From positions 306,001 through 370,000 of the forward strand of contig JAXRKP010000046.1 of assembly GCA_037039925.1 (NCBI GenBank): 64,000 bases of DNA, read 5' to 3'. The position numbers and the translations under genes were made by a program. A model generated the notes under the pieces. It searched no databases. It was not told the DNA's origin and saw only the letters and a list, made by a program, of their open reading frames with translations. Of the stretch, positions 35,901 to 57,412 are shown piece after piece (position 1 is the first letter of the stretch; each line of letters opens with the position of its first letter). The DNA comes from Doris montereyensis. Its lineage: Eukaryota; Mollusca; Gastropoda; Nudibranchia; Dorididae.

Positions 35901-37990
35901 ACTTAACCACCCTCCCAGTTCTCCGAGAAGCAATGAATGATTAAGAAGTTTGTGCTTCTAGTGGGGCGCTCTATGTAACTGACTGTAGATAGTCGGAGGA
36001 GGGAGGGGGAGTGATCAGATGGGAGGGGGGGGGCACGTATGTGGATGGAAAAGAACTGATGCTCTATTTTTTGTTACATTTAAAACAAATAATTCTCTGA
36101 TCTCTCTCCACATCTCTTTTTCACTCCTCTCTATTGGCAAATATCGCCTATACATTGTGCATCCTCATTTATATAAGTCGTGAAGTTTTGTGCCGTTTCA
36201 GCAGAAGTTACATTTAAATAAGATCTAATTCTGATGAGTATGTGCTTTACAATCACAGAATTTTACAATAGAGAGAAAGAGTTTTGCCATCCACTGAAAA
36301 GAGAGAGGATAAGTCATCGGGGGAGAGAAAGACTCCGAGGTGTCGGGAAACAGAGAAAGACTTCAATCAGCAACAAAAACTCTCCAAAACCAGAAAGATT
36401 GTTGCCGACTAAATCAATGTCAGGAAATTTCCTCGTACGTGCGGGATCAGTCCCAGTCCCATGATTCACATAGAGCTACCTCAGAAAAGCATGCTAATTT
36501 CCCGTCCTCATGATCCTTTGCTATCTCTTAAACAGGTTTCACAAAAATGGTTTTTCCATAATTGCTTTCTCTTTTGTCAAAATGTACATGTCATTATTCT
36601 TAAAAGTCTGAATCGACCATGTTAAAGCTTATTAATATTATGAGGATTCCAGATATATGACTTTAAGAGAAGCAAAGGATTTTGAGTAAATAGCTTTAAA
36701 ATCATTGTTTTTTGAAGAAGACAAACTGTGAAAATGGTGGTCCAATGCCAGTGAAATGTTACACGAACTCACGGCCCTGTTGGACTTTTTAAACGTTATT
36801 TAGTTACCAATTATCTCATCTTTATTTATTAGAACATTATAAGCATGATGGAAGTCTGTGAAAGTGTTTCCGACACTCGTGAAGTACGGCCGGTGCCTTA
36901 CCGTTTTAATGACTTGCGTGCTCCTGATGCCGAAAACTGATGCTTATTTTTTGTTACATTTAAAACAAATAATTCATGATTGTACACCCATTAACTATGC
37001 TTATTCGTTTACAATTTTATTTTGCCATTCACTATAAGTCATAAAAGCAGGTTTTTCTAATGCAATCAAATCTAACCTGAACGATATTTGCCAATAGAGA
37101 GAGAGAAGGCGGAGGGAGAAAAAGAGAAGGGCGTCTCTGTTCTTATGCAGAGAGTCATCGTCTAACGAAAAGGTCTTTGCCGACTATGGTTCTTTTTTGC
37201 TCATAAGGAGACCAGTCCCAGTCCCATGATTCACATAGAGCGCGAATGGACAATTGTCCCAAAAGCAAAACTTTCATGATTTCTCAATAGTCTTACGGAA
37301 AGATGAACAACAAAGAAAATAGGTTGACGCTATTACCGTTATTAGATCACAGAGACCTGACTAAAATTATTTTTTGTGTTCGACCATAAGGTCACGCAGT
37401 CCGTTAGTAGTCTCATGATATTCTAACTCTCACTAAAAAGTTACCTATGAATTTTTTTGTGTCTTTTACAGGATGAATGGCCATAGGAATACGTTTCTTT
37501 CACTCCAGATCATAAAACAGCGCATTTACATTATTTTCAACTTTTTTTTTAGCTCTTACTGTGGGTTCATTTGTAGACCGTAATTGTTGCATAATAACGA
37601 AAATCTGAACCCTGCCTCACGTGATCACTGCAAAAGATAATTTTCTTTTAGACCTGCCCAAATTTTCTTTGAAAAATTCTCTTTCACATAGAATTTGAAG
37701 AAAACAGAATAAAAGGTTGTTGACCTCACTTACCTTAAGGTGAAAAACGACTTATTAAAAAGAGGGAAATGCCAACAATCTCAATTCATGACATTTGCAC
37801 TTTAAAAATATTCACAGTACACACAAATTGAAAGCAAATTTCACAATATTATTTTCTTTATATCTGCAATGTCAAAGCTATACATGGACCAAATGTTAAG
37901 AAGAGTCATCAATTGGACTTTGAGAAAGATTCAATGAAGAGTTCAAGTTATGATTGGGTCCCATTTTTGTGAAACCTGCCATCTATAGAT
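32960..37990. repeat. 5 kb mosaic of direct and inverted repeats (fold-back/MITE cluster)
   Basis: The motif caggtttcacaaaaatgg or its complement recurs at about 33103 (+), 33229 (+), 34829 (-), 35683 (-), 36534 (+) and 37965 (-). About 500 bp starting at 33229 (gatgaatcttcttaac, acataatattgtgaaatt, gacatttcctctttttaata, tccttttcaccttaaggtag) recurs in direct orientation at 34850-35290 and inverted at 37460-37985. A smaller palindrome, ataattggcaatacgg/cgtattgccaattat, lies at 33975-34045 and its parts recur near 35755. Both outer edges have gatctagatctag clusters. There is no transposase frame. This could be several inverted-repeat elements nested in one another, or partly an assembly artefact. 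Confidence 0.75.
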
Positions 37991-38198
37991 CCAGATCTAG
38001 TTTTAGTCAGTAAATGGGATAATCGCACGCCAAGATTTCACCTTGAATACGATTGCAAACCCAGTTTATGCTCGATACTGGGCATGGTCCTGATAGCCAT
38101 CTTTCACTTGCTCATACTCCTCGATCGCTAGAGCACCGTGCGATGTGTTATGAAGGGCCTCTGACTCTCACATGTGTATTCTCCAGTCTTCGCCCTAT

Positions 38199-38531
38199 TA
38201 TTATTACTCCCATTTTAGCATAATAAATGAAGTTGAAAATACACTGCGGAGGAGTAATAATAGGGGGCGAATTTGGCCGGGCATGCGGGCCTTGAAGTCG
38301 ACTTCCTATTATTACTCCCACTTTAGCACCGCTGACTATAGGCACAATAGTGGGAATTAAACTGTGGCAGTGCTAAAGTGGGAGTAATAATAAAAGTAAT
38401 AGGGAGACGCCTTGGGCCGGGTAAGCGGGGCTTCAAGTTGTCTTCCTGTTATTACTCCCACTTTAGCACCGCTGACTATAGGCACAATGGTGGGAAATAC
38501 ACGTCGGTGGTGCTAAAGCGGGAGTAATGAT
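38199..38531. repeat. Three tandem hairpin units
   Basis: Each unit has arms attattactcccactttagc ... gctaaagtgggagtaataat around a 40-50 base loop containing gctgactataggcacaat (shorter in unit 1). Units lie at about 38199-38266, 38306-38392 and 38445-38531. Spacers of 40-55 bp share ggccgggcatgcgggccttg/gggccgggtaagcggggctt and gaagtcgacttcct. Arm mismatches are few. Confidence 0.88.
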
Positions 38532-38544
38532 ATAGATACTACTG

Positions 38545-40140
38545 ACTTGGAAACACAAGAGTGGGGATTTTTGTTGTTTGTTTTGTTTGTTTTCATGCAT
38601 GGCGGCAAGTCCCCCTGAACCCCCGCCCCCCCCCCCATTTTCCTCAAGAAGAGGATAAAACTGAGAAACAGAACCAGCAAGGAGATAAAATAATATTATT
38701 ATTATTCCCCGCCATCAGGAAACAAGAATTGCGTTGGTCAGCTATTTTGAAGGAGGCAGACACAAAGAGTATAAATATATTCAAATATCGACATAGGCTC
38801 ACTGTTTCTATTAATGCAGAACCCCCACTCTCTCCCCAGGAGAAGCTATGAATATCTAATAAGAATTTATCTCTCCAGTCTCAGTCCTGGAGTTAGGCCG
38901 AGAGGAAATGAGACCTCAGAACAAAGATATAGGTTAGTCCTAGTGGAGTGTCGAGAGTGAGCACCGCCAAGTGTCCAATGGTCATATGTCAGTATTTTTT
39001 GTCAGACTCAGTCCGGAGACTTATGAGAAGTGAGAGGAGAGGGAATCACTATCACGGTAGGCTAGCCTACATCGCAGTCAGTAGGCCTGAGTCGAGAGAG
39101 AGAGAGTGAGAATGTGATCGCGGTATGTGTTTTTCAGTGAGTCAGGTCGGCGATAGATTGCGAACAGTATCGTTTAACTATTTTCGAGTTTGATACTGTC
39201 TGGTGATGCTAAAGTGTGATTATGCTCAGTAAATTAGTAAAGTAAAGACAGATAGATCTAGAGCTAGATCTATATCTATGAGATCAATACAATGCCTATA
39301 ACATCAGTACTGCTAATCAGTTCTGTTTGTTGTGTCTGTTAACACTTTACTGAAAAGCGGTTCGCTCAGCCAGCACAATGGCTGCCACATGCTAGTTGGC
39401 TCGCTGATAATCATCGCTGCGGCGCGAGGCTGCCCACAAAGTTTTATGAGAAGTGTGACTTCTGACCAGGTCATCACCAATCTATTGAATTCATGCATGG
39501 CGATCATCTGGTCTTACCCAAGCCAAGCCAAACTAGGATGATTCCATTCTTTTCAATTTAGTAGGAGACAACAAGACCAATTACATATCTGTGCAAACAC
39601 ACATTCTTATTATCAGCTCAATCATACACGTTCTCAAAACAGACCAGCTTACATTTACACCCCTCTGGTGATGGATTTGTCCTGGTAGGATCATTCCATT
39701 TTACAATAGTGGTGACTAATAAATGAAATTTGTATAACAAACCTACTTCATGCATAATGCAGCTGTTAGCATCGTTACTACCAGCTGTCCAAGGCAAAGA
39801 ATGATGGACACACTCCTAAAAATATTAGTCCGTTACGAACCCTGAGATCACTGCCATGGGGGATAGTGTACTGAGATCACTGCTATATATATGTGAATGT
39901 AGATTAATAAATATATTATGTAATGGTCTAATGTTGCATTGCGAAAAGAAAATTGCCAGCAAGTGACCAATGATGTGTTGTGTTATAGCAAAATTGAATG
40001 TTGTACCTTAAATGTTTTTTTTATCTCTCTCTTTCTGTTGTTTTCACCAGAATTGATACTCTCAGACAGTTAAACACAAATTCCAAGAATTTGATTCATC
40101 ACTTTGTTTGTTGAAATCTGACAGAGTTTTATTTTTTAAA
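38545..40140. other. Region upstream of TACO1; no gene called
   Basis: A poly-C run at about 38620-38635 and an (ATT)n-like run at 38694-38707 are visible. A relatively CG-rich patch at 39350-39500 (ctgcggcgcgaggctgccca) could be promoter-proximal for TACO1, but I see no core promoter element. A short family E relic (cctgagatcactgcc, twice) lies at 39838-39900. Confidence 0.4.
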
Positions 40141-50194
<10,054 letters not shown>

Positions 50195-50262
50195 ATATCA
50201 TTTCAACGTGGAATTGGAGGGAAGCAGTTGATGACAGAGCTTTAGGATTTTAACTGAGATAG

Positions 50263-50268
50263 AATAAA
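50263..50268 (+). terminator. AATAAA polyadenylation signal of TACO1
   Basis: The canonical hexamer lies 69 bases after the stop codon, within agatagaataaaacttct. Cleavage would be expected around 50280-50300. Confidence 0.6.
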
Positions 50269-50478
50269 ACTTCTTGTCTTACATACAGCTGTTGTGATGA
50301 CATCAGATATATATGCATGTATGTAATATGCTTATTTATACATTTTGTATTCGTTTGTGTTAAACTAGCAAGAAATTAAAATGTTAATAAGATGTTGGTT
50401 TTTGTTTTCATTATATTTTTGTGCTGTGTGGAAAAAAGTGAGTCACGGATGTTAGTGGTCACTTGAACATTGAATTGT

Positions 50479-50760
50479 CAATGTCATCTCAAGGTCAAGG
50501 GCATTGTGGGGTTGCAGTGCTCAAACTTGGAAGTTGAAAAGGAAATGTGTTGTCATTTCTTCCTGATATGGAGGCTTCTTTGATGGAGTAGAATAGATGA
50601 AATGTGTTCTATCAACAACAGGTTTGATCAAGGTCAAGGGCATTGTGGGGTTGCGGTGCTCAAACTTGGAAGTTGAAAAGGAAATGTGTTGTCATTTCTT
50701 CCTGATATGGAGGCTTCTTTGATGGAGTAGAATAGATGAAAAGGTGTTCTATCAACAACG
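50479..50760. repeat. Two-copy ~139-bp tandem duplication downstream of TACO1
   Basis: Two near-identical copies of aaggtcaagggcattgtggg ... tttgatggagtagaatagat, starting at 50491 and 50630. They differ by a few bases (ttgcagtg/ttgcggtg). Confidence 0.95.
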
Positions 50761-50764
50761 ACAT

Positions 50765-50975
50765 TTTTTGGTGACTAGTATAGATGAAAGGTGTTTGATC
50801 AACTATGACATGCTATATTGATTAGTATAGGTGAAAGGTGTTTGATCAACTATGGCATTTTATATTGATTAGTATAGATGAAAGGTATTTGATCAACTAT
50901 GACATTTTATATTGATTAGTATAGATGAAAGGTGTTTGATCAGCTATGACATTTTATATTGATTAGTATAGATGC
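50765..50975. repeat. 47-bp tandem repeat, about 4.5 copies
   Basis: Units of gattagtatagatgaaaggt, gtttgatcaactatgacatt, ttatatt. The gaatagatgaaa...gttctatcaacaac end of the preceding 139-bp unit resembles this unit, so the two arrays may share an origin. Confidence 0.93.
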
Positions 50976-50984
50976 CCGTAGAAG

Positions 50985-51215
50985 CAAGTCCCATCATCAT
51001 AGGGTAATTAGGAGTAGAGACCCTGAGTTTTCTAGGCGTACGGCGTATTGTGAAAGTTTGCCATTGCCTTCCACACTGCCTTTACTTTGAACAGACATGG
51101 CTACCCACTTCGCTGCTGGGTTGTCAGGAAGGGCAAGAAAATTTCCCTGAATTGGGAATCAAACTCAGGCCTCCTGGATGGTAGTCAGACAGTCTACCGA
51201 CTGAGCTAACTCCTT
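50985..51215 (-). mobile_element. tRNA-derived SINE, family D
   Basis: The reverse complement opens gagttagctcagtcggtaga (clear A box), then aggcctgagtttgattccca (B box). The body runs left through gggttgtcaggaagggc, catggctacccacttcgctg, gtttgccattgccttccaca, ctaggcgtacggcgt and aggagtagagaccctgag. It is the best preserved of the three family D copies. Confidence 0.87.
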
Positions 51216-52285
51216 AGCCTGTAGACAATTTAAACAAATTGTTCTTCTATGTGTGCATCATAGTTGCTTCCTCTTGGGTAAATTACATTATAGTTTTTGT
51301 GCTAATGTAGTGCGGCAAGAATAAAGACAGAAAATTATAGCTTTTTTCTAATTCTTCTTTGTGTGATTTGAAAAGAAGAAAAAAAAAGCGCCTTTCACTT
51401 TCATTGGATCAAAAGAAATGCATTATAAACACGTTGTATTGTGTGATTTTTTTATTATTGTAAATCATCACTGTCCAGGAACACAGTCGTATGTGCATTA
51501 TAAAACTTTTACAGGAGAGTCAAAAAACTGTTTATTTTCGCCAAAAGTTGATATGTTTTTGTGAAACTTTCACAACTTCGTTTAAACACATAAATAGAAC
51601 ATGTGTGAAAATTTGAACCGAATATTATAGGATGTTTCCCTGATATTGCACTTACGACCTATGACCACCATATAATTGTCGAGAAATACAGACGTAACAT
51701 CACATACGACTGTGTTCCCTGACGTCAATTGTCAATGAGAATGTTGCTGCTGCAATTACAACCTTTTTAATCAATGGATTCAGATAGAATCCCATCACTG
51801 AACTATTCTTCAAGTCAGTTTTTTTACTTTGAAATATTGATATAATAATGAAAACGTAATATTATCAGCCTGGTATGCAATGCCCATCATAGTATAACAT
51901 GCAACCATTATGATTTTGGCATGATTCCTAGCTGAACCCGATCCCTTAATGATTAATACGACTTTGGAAAAGTAATTTTACACACGTCTGCCTAACAGTG
52001 TTCCAGTATATGAATTAAGAAAACATGTGGCCAATGAGTTACATCTAAGAAAATCATGAGGTTCCTGGCATAGAGATTGGGCCAATGGTGGTTTCTTGGA
52101 ACAGTTAGTCACTTAACACATTTTCCTTTTAGTGAAGGTACACTAAATACATAATAATGTAGCCTATTGATATGGTTGTCGGTAGGCCATGTTAGTGTAA
52201 GAGGTCTAATACCCAGTGTATAATTATAATAAGTATAATAATAAAATCTTTGAGTTTACATGTACATGTATTATCTTTCTTTCTT
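51216..52285. other. Non-coding, nothing recognised
   Basis: AT-rich. Frames are short and without domains. No RNA gene or repeat boundary is seen. Confidence 0.45.
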
Positions 52286-52290
52286 CTTTC

Positions 52291-52476
<186 letters not shown>

Positions 52477-53269
52477 CCTGAAGGACAAGGACATTGAATT
52501 TCAAACGAATCACGCCAACACAATAGGTTTTTGTCTTAGCCCTATAGTACAATGTAGAAGGTGGTTTATTAATAAGAAAAGTGGTTGTATTGGTTTCATT
52601 CAGATTACTAAAAGCAACGAAAAGAAATAACGGGACCCAACAGACTGGTGGTAAAATTGAAACGGAAAGTAGGACAGAGTCCAAATAAAAGAAACCAACT
52701 AAAACAATTATAATTTCATTTCAAATTTGAGAACGAACACCAAAGTATTGTGAACTGATATAGCAATGTTGTTAATAACAAACCGAACAATGCGGAAAAC
52801 GGCCCCCAAGAAACTGAGGGCAAAAAGCAAAACTTTCAGTAACAAACAAAAAAACTGAACAAAATTCGAGTGCCGCTGACTGCCCTTTCTGTTAACTTCT
52901 ATGTTCATCAGATATCATCATCAGCATTATCTCGCAGTCCTTCATAGAAGCTGTGATGAGTAGGCGGGATTATTCTGCTCATGCACAATGTTCTCAGATC
53001 GGCAATTTTTAATCTGTTTATAACCAAGGGAGCTGAGTATGCCTGCTCTAGGCTGATGGCTTGGTAGCTCAGATCTTGTGACCTTTTCTCAAATTTTGTG
53101 CCATGTCTTTGCTCTTCCCTTGGTCGTCATAAGATGTGAAGGCTTTAACCTCATTCATGTACGTGATGAATGATTCAAATAATTGTATTTCACACACGCC
53201 AGATTGAGCTGTGTTGTTGTTTTTTCTTCCTTTCAGGTACAATAGTTGGTAAAACATCACGGTGAAAAA
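52477..53269. other. Non-coding, nothing recognised
   Basis: No supported coding frame. The 137-codon minus-strand frame ending here is driven by the adjacent microsatellite. Confidence 0.45.
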
Positions 53270-53575
53270 TGGGGTTTGGTAGCCCGGAGACAAGGTATCG
53301 GCCTCTCAGCCAAAAAAGGTAGTGGGTTCAAGCCCTACCAACGATTAAAAACTTTCTCTTTTTTATTGTAAAATCCACCCCCCTGGTCCGGATAGGTACA
53401 TTGACACCTAGTCTCATCGGAGACTGACGATAAAAAGGGAGATCACAGCACTCTGTGCACATCAAAACCTCTTGGCTGTTTACAGGGCAGTCCAGGCAAA
53501 ATTTAAAATCCTACCAAAAACCCCAAGATCACATTAGTTGTGGATGTGGATCAATCAAATTAAATCAAACGATAA
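53270..53575 (+). mobile_element. tRNA-derived SINE, family C, near full length
   Basis: Head tttggtagcccggagacaag + gtatcggcctctcagcc, B box gtgggttcaagccctac. The body has ctcatcggagactgacgata, actctgtgcacatcaaaacc and ggctgtttacagggcagtcc, and the 3' end is cattagttgtggatgtggat + caatcaaatt. Same block order as 26930-27275. Confidence 0.88.
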
Positions 53576-54584
53576 AAAGAGTAAGACGATGAAGGCAAAC
53601 AAAAACTTTTGTACAAATTGATTTGTTTTATTTGTGAACTTTGCAATGCATAAAAGCAAGTAACGTAGCAGCCATGCTTGAACAATTTTTTAAATAAAAA
53701 TAGAAAACAAAAAAACTCACATACACAGCATGAAGAAAAAAAGAAAGATTTAAAGTGATAAAAAAAAGTTTTTAAACAATGATTTCCTGGATTTATTGAA
53801 TGCCAATTCTTTAATTTAATCTGTTTGTAACCCATACTGTTCTTTGTTTGTGTATGTGTACGTTATGAATTAATTTGTCAGTATTTTGGGATGTAAATAA
53901 ACCTTCATTCTTCAATCTTTGTTTTCAGCCTGTTTTTCTAGTGGACTTGTTGCATGTATTTTAAAATACATTTTGTTCAACAAATCAATAAAAAGAAATT
54001 GATCACAACTTAAAATGAACGCAAATGTACAATCATATTAACCTTCATGCAAGTTAATGTCCTCCCTATCATCTACGTCAGATTATCTGTCCATCCACAC
54101 ATCCATCCATCATCCATCCATCATCCGTCCATCCGTCTAGTTGCAAAATTGAATGGTGAGACATAATTATTCGTGTTGAATCGCCTCAGAAAAAGCACAG
54201 TACTCCCAACTCTAGCTTTCAACTTCAGTTTGTTTATAAATAGAACCAATGTTTGTAATGGATGGATTTTAAAAGCAATTTGTTTCATAAAAACAACCAA
54301 TTTTTGTTACTGGTGGATCTTACAGGCAATTTTTTTCCATAAATAGAACTTATTATTGTTATCTTAAAAAATTTGGAACAAAGTTTTGTTATCAGCGGAT
54401 CTTAAAAGCAAGATTCGGGCTCTCTTCCTTTCAACAAAAAAATCGATTCACAAGTTGTCTTGCAGATCCAATGCTGTTCAATTTAGTATGAATTTGATAA
54501 AAAATAGCCTTGTGCTATGGATTATGTTGAGACCTGTTTGATAACTGATTGAAATGCTACAGTCCTACTTTACCTTGTGATAGT
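53576..54584. other. Non-coding; short ATCC-type runs
   Basis: (CATC/CATCCATC)n at about 54088-54135. Between 54220 and 54415 three loose copies of gcaatttgtttcataaa...agaaccaatttttgttactg-type sequence (about 65 bp apart) form a weak tandem repeat. No gene. Confidence 0.45.
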
Positions 54585-54875
54585 GATGAACAGGTAGTTA
54601 GGTTACCGGAATTTGGATCTTGAGGTTTAGGGTTTGAATCCTTGCAAAGCTACGTCCATCATCGTGTTCCTTAGGAAGGACGCTTAACAGGAATGTTCCC
54701 CTCTCGACCCAGGTGCAAAATGGATACAAGCACTAGCTTGGGAGTAAAAACCTGCATCAGATTTGTGTCCTGTCCAGGAGGTAATTATTATCACCTGTTC
54801 CACTTCCTGCTATAGAAACCAGGATATGCTCCGGCTCTATAAGGCCATAATGGCCTTGAAGGAACTTTGGTTACT
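54585..54875 (+). mobile_element. tRNA-derived SINE, family A
   Basis: Decayed head (gatgaacaggtagttaggtt, ggtttgaatccttgcaaag) and a core cgtgttccttaggaaggacg. An extra gttcccctctcgacccagg block is absent from the 24810 copy. The 3' part is caagcactagcttgggagta and ccggctctataaggcc...ggccttgaaggaac. Confidence 0.88.
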
Positions 54876-55735
54876 ATCTTACCTTGGCACTTGGTTCTTT
54901 GACTTTGACTTTGGCTCTGATCAAAATCTACAAACTACTGACAAATCAGCGCATATTTATTCAATTACAATGTACATACTTCATTAATAAGAATATATAA
55001 AAGCGCCCACTAGGTTTTTTTTTTCCACACGGTCAATAGTGAGTATACGCCACCTGAGATCAGTTATGACCTTTTGTCTCCACTCAGTGAAGATACAACC
55101 TTATTGTTCTCAGGTGGCCTATTGGGACTAGTCGGTCTACCTTACTTCTACAACTGGTATAGTAAAGGAGAATCAATATTATATAATATTATGTGTGGGG
55201 TGACCACAGTGGAGAAATGAATGTCATAAGAACAAAGTAACAATGAGAAAATCGAATGGCTAAGAGCAAAACAGTTTGTGATTTGACTTAAATTTACACA
55301 TGTTAGTGCTGCTAGACCTATAAGTTAAGCCAAAGTTAAAAAAAACAACAACCCAAATACATCCTCTTACACTTGCTTGCAGAGTGGGGATAAGACAAAA
55401 GACATGCTCAGAAACCTATCCAACGATTACTTAAATTTAGATAATTAGTAAACCAATAACTTTAAACTTTAACTTAAAGGTATATAACACTTTGAGTTTT
55501 AAATTCAAACTGTGGAGACAATGTTATGTTCAGGGAATAGACTGAAAAGTTTTATTTGAAAAAATCATTTCAATGCATTTCAACACACAAATACTATCTA
55601 CTGATTTCAACCTACGTTTGCCCCTTCATTAAAAAATAGAAAAAAAGGGCCCTTTGACTTTAAGTTTAAGATAGACAGTTTCTGAGAGGAGTGAGAGCTC
55701 AATTAATTACTAGTAGTATACGTAGTAATAGTTTC
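54876..55735. other. Non-coding, nothing recognised
   Basis: AT-rich sequence without supported features. Confidence 0.45.
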
Positions 55736-56010
55736 GTTCTTTCAGTCTTTATCCGTTTCCATTCTACCTTCTGGTGTATGTGTTTAGATATCCGAATTGA
55801 TCTTTTTCCAGGCTGCCTGTCCTGGCATTTCTGTTTCTTTATGTGAAGGTTACATTTCTCTCCTTTAGTGCCTATTTTATCTTTAAATCTTCTTCCCCTT
55901 TCTTCAAGGTCTGCTTTTGGTCTTTTTATCTTGGGATTTAGCATTGTATACTGGTTTAACTATTGCCTTCTGATTCATTCTGTGTATATGCCCAAACCAT
56001 CGGAGTTGAT
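55736..56010 (-). mobile_element. RTE-like LINE 3' fragment (same family as 58446-61640)
   Basis: The reverse complement carries the FGHIHRM-type tail (atgcccaaaccatcggagtt on the plus strand) and the 3' region (tccgtttccattctaccttc, tgatctttttccaggctgcc on the plus strand). It is truncated and frame-broken. Confidence 0.85.
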
Positions 56011-56286
56011 TTTATTTCTATCTAGTATCTATACTACATTATATTATGTCGTAGAATTCACATCATAAAAATGTAAAAAAAATCAGGGTAGATATTTATT
56101 CAAAACAAAAAGCTTAACTAAATGAAACCCATCGTTCCTGTAGTTATTTCTACAGATTCAGCAAAGTGAATGTACAACACCACAACACTTGTTAAAATCA
56201 ATGAGATCAGCGAAGCCCTGAACTGCTTTAAAAATATATTATATTATATAAGATATCGAGTATATTAAGTATTAAACATAATAATA

Positions 56287-56810
56287 CAATGGAACTTCTC
56301 TAATCGGGGAGATGGGAAATCCGGCTAACGAGGGAAGAACTCACAGGAAACAGAAGCTTTTATATACATGTACATGTATATATTTTACCTCTCTAATCGG
56401 GAGATGGAAAACCCGGCCAACGAGGGAAGAACTCCCAGGAAACAGAAGCTTTTATATACATGTACATGTATACATTTTAACTCTCTAATCGGGGAGTTAA
56501 TTGGGGCTTGGTGTTTGGCCCGCTTGCATTAATTATCAATATCATCACCATTTCCCCTTAATTACATATTCCAACACTCACTTGTTATCTAAGTTTGGTT
56601 TCCGTGTCAAGCAATTAGACTAGACGAAGAAACACATCCTCAGCAGGACAACCATTCTACACAGATTGCCGTGACGTGGCAGAAGCGCTTACGTTCCTCA
56701 ACCTGTTGAGGAAAAACCAAATCGCTAGGTCCCCGGGTTCCAGGAAACCCGGCTAATCGGGACACTTTTACGATCCACCAAGACAATTTCCCGATTAGAG
56801 ATTCCATTGT
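56287..56810. mobile_element. pogo/Tigger-like MITE
   Basis: The left end CAATGGAACTTCTCTAATCG and the right end (reverse complement CAATGGAATCTCTAATCGGG) are inverted repeats. The left is preceded by TA, and the right has TTA one base out. CA(G/A)TGGAAC-TCTCTAA is the usual end of pogo/Tigger elements. An internal segment of about 115 bp (gagatgg..aa.ccggc.aacgagggaag ... acatgtacatgtat) is duplicated side by side at 56307-56490. Confidence 0.85.
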
Positions 56811-56871
56811 TACAGTGTTATAATATATAAAGACCAATGGACATGACTAACTAGGTCAGGGTAAGAGAGCA

Positions 56872-57146
56872 TTGGCTAGCGTTGCTGATTCTAGACGTGG
56901 TCGCTGTCAGCGTTCCTGGATGGCTGGTGCTGGGAAGAGGCCCTTTGGAGACAATCTTCAGCCACCGATGTTCCTGTATAGCGAGAGGGGTGGGTCTGAC
57001 TGCAGGATCCCATTCCAGCATCTGATGAGACAGATGGACAATGCAATTCCTCTTAGTCTTGTCACTTTAGATTCTAGTCTTATCGCAGTAAAAATAGACA
57101 AGCATTCGCGTACACATCTGTGGTCGGTTTGCGAGCGAGCTGCGGG
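56872..57146 (+). CDS. Possible coding remnant of unknown function
   Basis: An open plus frame of about 90 codons with less biased base composition than its surroundings. It reads SVADSRRGRCQRSWMAGAGK then RPFGDNLQPPMFLYSERGGS, and later NAIPLSLVTLDSSLIAVKID. It ends where a gtaggt string coincides with the left edge of a family E repeat. I recognise no family, and the acceptor on the left is unclear. It could be a transposon scrap or a chance frame. Confidence 0.2.
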
Positions 57147-57255
57147 TAGGTCCTACTTTTTCATTTCACACTTTCTTATCTTTCATCTTACTAAGGTCAT
57201 CACCTCATATTCACCTGAAATCACCCCATGTGGGGGATAGGCTACATTTCAATGA
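57145..57255 (+). repeat. Family E dispersed repeat, short copy
   Basis: gggtaggtcctactttttca, tttcatcttac, then cctgaaatcaccccatgtgg, gggataggctacatttcaat + gaaa. The block order matches 4820-5425 without tandem expansion. Confidence 0.65.
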
Positions 57256-57412
57256 AACGTACGCAACTGTTTGACATGCCGCCTTCCCTCCTTATCACCA
57301 GGGTATCTTCTCTTCAATGGACATATCTGTCTATACTATCAGCGAATACATGTTCGGCACAATGCATGTGTATTATGATAAGGAACATTCCCATTGATGC
57401 TAGCTCGCAGTC

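Noticed and set aside
39313..39541. Frames on both strands in the CG-richer patch before TACO1
   Set aside because: Short, no domain and no clear splice sites; kept only as a possible promoter-proximal region.
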